A stretch of 64,000 bases of DNA. Source: Neorhizobium galegae. GTDB taxonomy: Bacteria; Pseudomonadota; Alphaproteobacteria; Rhizobiales; Rhizobiaceae. A program made the translations under genes and the position numbers. The stretch is taken from NCBI RefSeq assembly GCF_017877055.1, contig NZ_JAGIPG010000006.1, positions 124,001-188,000 of the forward strand, given 5' to 3'. Shown here piece by piece: positions 60,588 to 64,000 of the stretch (positions within the stretch are counted from its first letter, which is position 1; the number at the start of each line of letters is the position of its first letter). The notes under the pieces are model-generated. The model had not been told where the DNA came from. It did not search any database and worked only from the letters and a program-made list of their open reading frames with translations.

Positions 60588-61523
60588 TTGAAACGCATCC
60601 TTCTGGCATTGATCCTCGTCGTCGCAACGTCCGCGGCCTCTTCCGCGTTCGCAGGCGGCCTCACGATGGTTCCCGAGGGAAACCGTCACGCGGAACAGCC
60701 GAAGATCCCCGGCGCTTCCGTGCGCCGCACCCGGGCGGGCCGCACGACCTTCGACGATAAATACGAGAAGATCCGGGACTTGCTTGCGTCCGACAGGAAG
60801 CTGGTCGCCAAGATCAGGTCGACGGCCGCCGATTACGGTATCGATCCGATCCACATGATCGGCGCGATCGTCGGCGAGCATACCTATAATGTCGACGCCT
60901 ATGACCGGCTGCAGACCTATTACGTCAAGGCTGCCGCCTATGCCGGCAACAGTTTCCGTTTCGGCTACGGCGACGAAACCATCCAGCAGTTTCTCGACCG
61001 GCCGGAATTCAGCAGATGCGGCGATTCCGCCGATTCCTACAAGCTCTGGACCTGCCGGGAAGGTGTCTGGGAAAAGAGTTTTCGCGGCCGTTCGGTCGGC
61101 GGCACGTCGTTTCCGGACAACCGCTTCAGCGCGGTCTTCTTCCAGCCCTTCTATGCCGGCCAGACTTTTGGCCTCGGCCAGGTCAATCCGCTGACGGCGC
61201 TGATGCTGTCGGACATGGTGGCCAGAACCTCCGGTTATCCGAAGCTCGACGAGAACAAGGCCGCCGCGGTCTATGACGCGATCATGGACCCGGACAAGTC
61301 GCTCGCCTATATGGCCGCCAATATCCGCCGCTCGATCGACGACTACAAAACGATCGCCGGCATGGATATTTCCCGCAATCCCGGCATTACCGCGACGCTC
61401 TACAATACCGGTGGTTCGGCGCAGCGCGCCGCAGCGCTTGCCGCCCGTGGCGGCCTGCCGGAGGAAAATTATTACGGCTGGCTGGTCAACGACAAGCTCG
61501 CCGAGTTGAAATCCCTCCTCTGA
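60588..61523 (+). CDS. DUF1402 family exported protein, lytic transglycosylase-like motifs
   Basis: This 311-residue protein begins with a TTG followed directly by a signal peptide (about residues 1-22, ending AFA), so it should be periplasmic. It matches DUF1402, annotated as unknown function. Three segments recall the soluble lytic transglycosylase fold: GAIVGEHTYN with Glu97, FGLGQVNP (residues 194-201; compare GLMQ-x-x-P) and ITATLYNTGG with Tyr272-Asn273 (compare AYNAG). Two cysteines (144 and 156) could form a disulfide. A murein-cleaving role is inferred from these motifs only. It stands between hslU and a P450 gene. Confidence 0.8.
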   Translation: MKRILLALILVVATSAASSAFAGGLTMVPEGNRHAEQPKIPGASVRRTRAGRTTFDDKYEKIRDLLASDRKLVAKIRSTAADYGIDPIHMIGAIVGEHTYNVDAYDRLQTYYVKAAAYAGNSFRFGYGDETIQQFLDRPEFSRCGDSADSYKLWTCREGVWEKSFRGRSVGGTSFPDNRFSAVFFQPFYAGQTFGLGQVNPLTALMLSDMVARTSGYPKLDENKAAAVYDAIMDPDKSLAYMAANIRRSIDDYKTIAGMDISRNPGITATLYNTGGSAQRAAALAARGGLPEENYYGWLVNDKLAELKSLL

Positions 61524-61567
61524 CGGCTGATATTCCCTCCATAGGAAACCCCTGAGGAGGGCTGTCC

Positions 61568-62986
61568 ATGGACATCCGCCCCGAACCCTTCGTTCCGCCG
61601 GCGCCTCCGCTTCGAGATCGGCTGCTGAACCCGATCGAGGTCATCTGGACTGCGCTGCGCAATCCGCTGGAGCTCTGGGGCAAGGTTTCCTACACGCTGC
61701 CCTGGTTCGAGACGAAGTTCTTCAAGGAACGGACGCTGATCGTCAATCATCCGGGTCTTATCCGGCATGTCCTGGTGGATAACGTCGGCAATTACGAGAT
61801 GTCGGAGATCCGCCAGCTCGTCCTTCGCCCAATCCTCCGGGACGGCTTGCTGACGGCGGAAGGCGAAGTCTGGAAACGCTGCCGCAAGGCGATGGCGCCG
61901 GTTTTCACGCCAAGGCATTCCCGCGGTTTTGCCGGCCAGATGCTGAGCCAGACCGAGGAGTTCTCAAAGAAATATGCCGGGGCCGGGGCCGAAGGCTCGG
62001 TTCGCGATATTTCCGTCGACATGACGGAACTGACCTATGCCATCCTCGCCGAAACCTTGTTTTCCGGCGAGATTGCCGGGAACAAGGAGACCGTTGCCGA
62101 CGATGTCGACCAGCTCCTGCATCGCATGGGCCGGATCGACCCGATGGACATGCTGCGCGCCCCGCCCTGGGTGCCGCGCGTCACCCGCATCGGCGGCAGG
62201 CGGATCCTCGACAAGTTCCGTCGCGTGGTTGCCGAAACCATGGTCATGCGGCAGGAGCGGATGCGCAAACATCCGGGCGATGTGCCGCAGGACTTCCTGA
62301 CGCTGTTGCTTCAGCTGGCCGGTCCCGACGGGCTGACCATGGGCGAGATCGAGGACAATATACTCACCTTCATCGGCGCGGGGCACGAGACGACGGCCCG
62401 GGCGCTGGCCTGGACGCTCTATTGCGTCGCGGAGTCGCCGCCGGTGCGGCAGAACATGGAAGAAGAGATCGACCGCGTTCTGGCAACCGGCGCCGATCCG
62501 GTCGAATGGCTGGAGCTGATGCCCTGGGTGCGGGCGTCGTTCGAGGAAGCATTGCGGCTCTATCCGCCGGCACCGTCGATCAACCGCGAAGCGATCAGCG
62601 ACGACAGCTGGACGAGCCCGGAAGGCAAGACGGTCAGGATCGACGCCGGCGTGACCGTGCTGGTCATGCCCTGGACGCTGCACCGACACGAACTTTATTG
62701 GGAAAAGCCACGCGCCTTCATGCCCGAGCGTTTTCTGCCCGAAAACCGCGGCAAGCTGAACCGCTTCCAGTATCTGCCTTTCGGCGCCGGCCCGCGCACC
62801 TGCATCGGCGCCACCTTCGCCCTGCAGGAAGCGGTGATCGCGCTTGCCGTGCTGATGAACCGCTATCGTTTCGACGTTACGCCGGAGACCAAGGTCTGGC
62901 CGGTCCAGAAGCTGACCACCCAGCCGCGCGAGGGTCTGCTGATGCGGGTCACTCCGCGACATGGGAGGTCTCCGCTGGCGAATTGA
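61568..62986 (+). CDS. Cytochrome P450
   Basis: This 472-residue soluble P450 has the I-helix oxygen-activation motif AGHETT (residues 271-276), the K-helix ExxR (Glu327-Arg330 in EEALR) and the haem-binding loop FGAGPRTCIG with the axial Cys412. No membrane anchor is visible. It resembles class I/CYP102-like fatty-acid or CYP108-type families, but substrate and subfamily cannot be set here. The ATG has AGGAGGG about eight bases upstream. No ferredoxin or reductase gene is adjacent, so redox partners lie elsewhere. It follows the DUF1402 gene by 44 bases. Confidence 0.92.
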   Translation: MDIRPEPFVPPAPPLRDRLLNPIEVIWTALRNPLELWGKVSYTLPWFETKFFKERTLIVNHPGLIRHVLVDNVGNYEMSEIRQLVLRPILRDGLLTAEGEVWKRCRKAMAPVFTPRHSRGFAGQMLSQTEEFSKKYAGAGAEGSVRDISVDMTELTYAILAETLFSGEIAGNKETVADDVDQLLHRMGRIDPMDMLRAPPWVPRVTRIGGRRILDKFRRVVAETMVMRQERMRKHPGDVPQDFLTLLLQLAGPDGLTMGEIEDNILTFIGAGHETTARALAWTLYCVAESPPVRQNMEEEIDRVLATGADPVEWLELMPWVRASFEEALRLYPPAPSINREAISDDSWTSPEGKTVRIDAGVTVLVMPWTLHRHELYWEKPRAFMPERFLPENRGKLNRFQYLPFGAGPRTCIGATFALQEAVIALAVLMNRYRFDVTPETKVWPVQKLTTQPREGLLMRVTPRHGRSPLAN

Positions 62987-63049
62987 CCTTGGCCCGCCAT
63001 ACGCTATTGATCGCTATAGATCCCATGGACCGATCTTCAGGATTTTCGC

Positions 63050-64000
63050 GTGGCTTTTTCCTCTCTTCCCGGCCCTCTCCTTCTCGGGATTGATACCGGT
63101 GGCACCTATACGGATGCCGTGCTGTTCCGGGAGGGCGAAGGCGTCGTCGCCAAGGCGAAATCGCTGACGACGCGGCATGATCTGGCGGTGGGTATTGCTG
63201 GTGCCGTCGACGCGGTGCTGGAGAAAAGTGGCGTTTCCGCCGCGGTGATCGGCCTCGTTTCGCTCTCGACCACGCTTGCCACCAACGCGCTGGTCGAGGG
63301 GCAGGGCGGTCGTGCGGCCTTGATCATGGTCGGTTTTGTCCCGGAGGATCTCACCCGCGGCGGGTTAGCGGAGGCGCTGGGAAATGATCCGGTGGTCTTC
63401 CTGCCGGGAGGCCATGACGTGCATGGCAACGAGACGCCGCTCGACATGGCGGCCTTGGAAACGGCCATGCCCGCGCTCGCTGGAACGGTCTCGTCCTTTG
63501 CGGTTGCCGGTTATTTCGCTGTCCGGAATCCGGCTCATGAAATCCGGGTGAGGGACCGTATTCGCGCGCTTTCGCATCTGCCCGTCACCTGCAGCCATGA
63601 ACTTTCGTCGAAACTCGGCGGTCCTCGCCGTGCCTTGACGACGCTGCTGAATGCCCGGCTGGTGTCGATCATTGACCGGTTGGTGGGTTCCTGCGAGGGC
63701 TTCCTGGCCACGCGCGGCATTACGGCGCCGATGATGGTGGTGCGCGGCGATGGTGCCCTGATCTCGGCCGCTGAGGCGCGATTGCGGCCGATCGAAACCA
63801 TCCTCTCCGGTCCTGCGGCGAGCCTCGTTGGCGCGCATTTCCTGACCGGGCTCGACCAGGCGGTGGTGTCCGATATTGGCGGCACCACCACGGATGTCGC
63901 GGTTCTCGATGGCGGGCGGCCAAAACTGGCGGAAGAAGGCGCCGTTGTCGGCGGCCACCGCACGATGGTGGAGGCCGTGGCGCTGCGCACCTACGGGCTC
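63050..64000 (+). CDS. Hydantoinase/oxoprolinase A-like protein, 5-prime part
   Basis: The reading frame from the GTG at 63050 stays open to the last base (317 codons), so the gene continues beyond the window. The N-terminal Hydant_A_N domain is shown by LLGIDTGGTYTDAVLF (about residues 11-26) and TTLATNALVEGQGG; the start of the catalytic hydantoinase A domain follows, with LLNARLVSIIDRL and VSDIGGTTTDVAVLDGG. Relatives hydrolyse hydantoins, 5-oxoproline or acetophenone-type substrates in an ATP-dependent way, usually with a HyuB partner; which of these applies cannot be told from half a gene. Start chosen because residue 11 onward is family sequence and no earlier start fits. Confidence 0.88.
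   Translation, partial: MAFSSLPGPLLLGIDTGGTYTDAVLFREGEGVVAKAKSLTTRHDLAVGIAGAVDAVLEKSGVSAAVIGLVSLSTTLATNALVEGQGGRAALIMVGFVPEDLTRGGLAEALGNDPVVFLPGGHDVHGNETPLDMAALETAMPALAGTVSSFAVAGYFAVRNPAHEIRVRDRIRALSHLPVTCSHELSSKLGGPRRALTTLLNARLVSIIDRLVGSCEGFLATRGITAPMMVVRGDGALISAAEARLRPIETILSGPAASLVGAHFLTGLDQAVVSDIGGTTTDVAVLDGGRPKLAEEGAVVGGHRTMVEAVALRTYGL

Noticed and set aside
1..64000. tRNA or rRNA genes, CRISPR arrays, insertion sequences, prophage or integrative element
   Set aside because: No cloverleaf genes, spaced direct repeats, transposase or integrase frames, or attachment-site duplications were seen; gene content is core chromosomal throughout.

Overview
This window is ordinary core chromosome from an alphaproteobacterium, most likely a member of the Rhizobiaceae (Rhizobium/Agrobacterium/Sinorhizobium group; genus not resolved). 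The evidence is a high-GC sequence with rhizobial gene content and order: chvG/chvI next to pckA, hprK-manX-ptsH beside ahcY, addAB, a DivL-type kinase, lptE-holA, and hemE flanking the replication origin. There is no prophage, transposase, CRISPR array, rRNA or tRNA gene that I can support.

Region 1 (1-25.6 kb) is the replication origin neighbourhood. leuS (partial), lptE and holA run rightward. A leftward block, hemE-hemJ, rho, mnmE-mnmG-rsmG-parA-parB, faces them. A 403-bp gene-free gap between hemE and the divergent ppsR gene (10854-11256) carries DnaA-box-like sequences and AT-rich tracts and is the likely chromosomal oriC. Rightward from it run ppsR, maf, aroE, coaE and dnaQ, then secB and fxsA (leftward), then timA-mltA-smr-xre and gyrB. 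Seven sequences close to the 16-bp parS palindrome are spread from 4.5 to 51.8 kb, so the ParAB centromere is a dispersed cluster. Two sites lie inside the first codons of rsmG and aroE, and most of the others sit beside terminators.

Region 2 (25.6-32.5 kb) holds a YgjP-like protease, a 650-bp gene-poor gap, trpFBA, accD, folC and trxA. Region 3 (32.5-49.9 kb) is a long leftward block: chvI-chvG-hprK-manX-ptsH, ahcY, then divL, a tsaE-amgK fusion, murU, addB and addA in one overlapping operon, with trxA separate downstream. It combines envelope stress sensing, regulatory PTS, cell-cycle control, peptidoglycan recycling and recombination repair. Region 4 (50-64 kb) holds pckA, arfB, alkB, a histidine operon (hisB-DUF2628-hisH-hisA-hisF-hisE-coaA), hslV-GNAT-hslU, a DUF1402 protein, a cytochrome P450 and the 5-prime part of a hydantoinase A-like gene.

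The most noteworthy points are the oriC/parS architecture, the tyrosine in place of the phospho-accepting histidine in DivL, the TsaE-AmgK fusion beside MurU, lytic-transglycosylase-like motifs in the DUF1402 protein, an AccD lacking three of four zinc cysteines, the acetyltransferase gene inside hslVU, a perfect palindrome upstream of ahcY, and about 85-bp dispersed palindromic elements. I found no clearly new multi-gene system.
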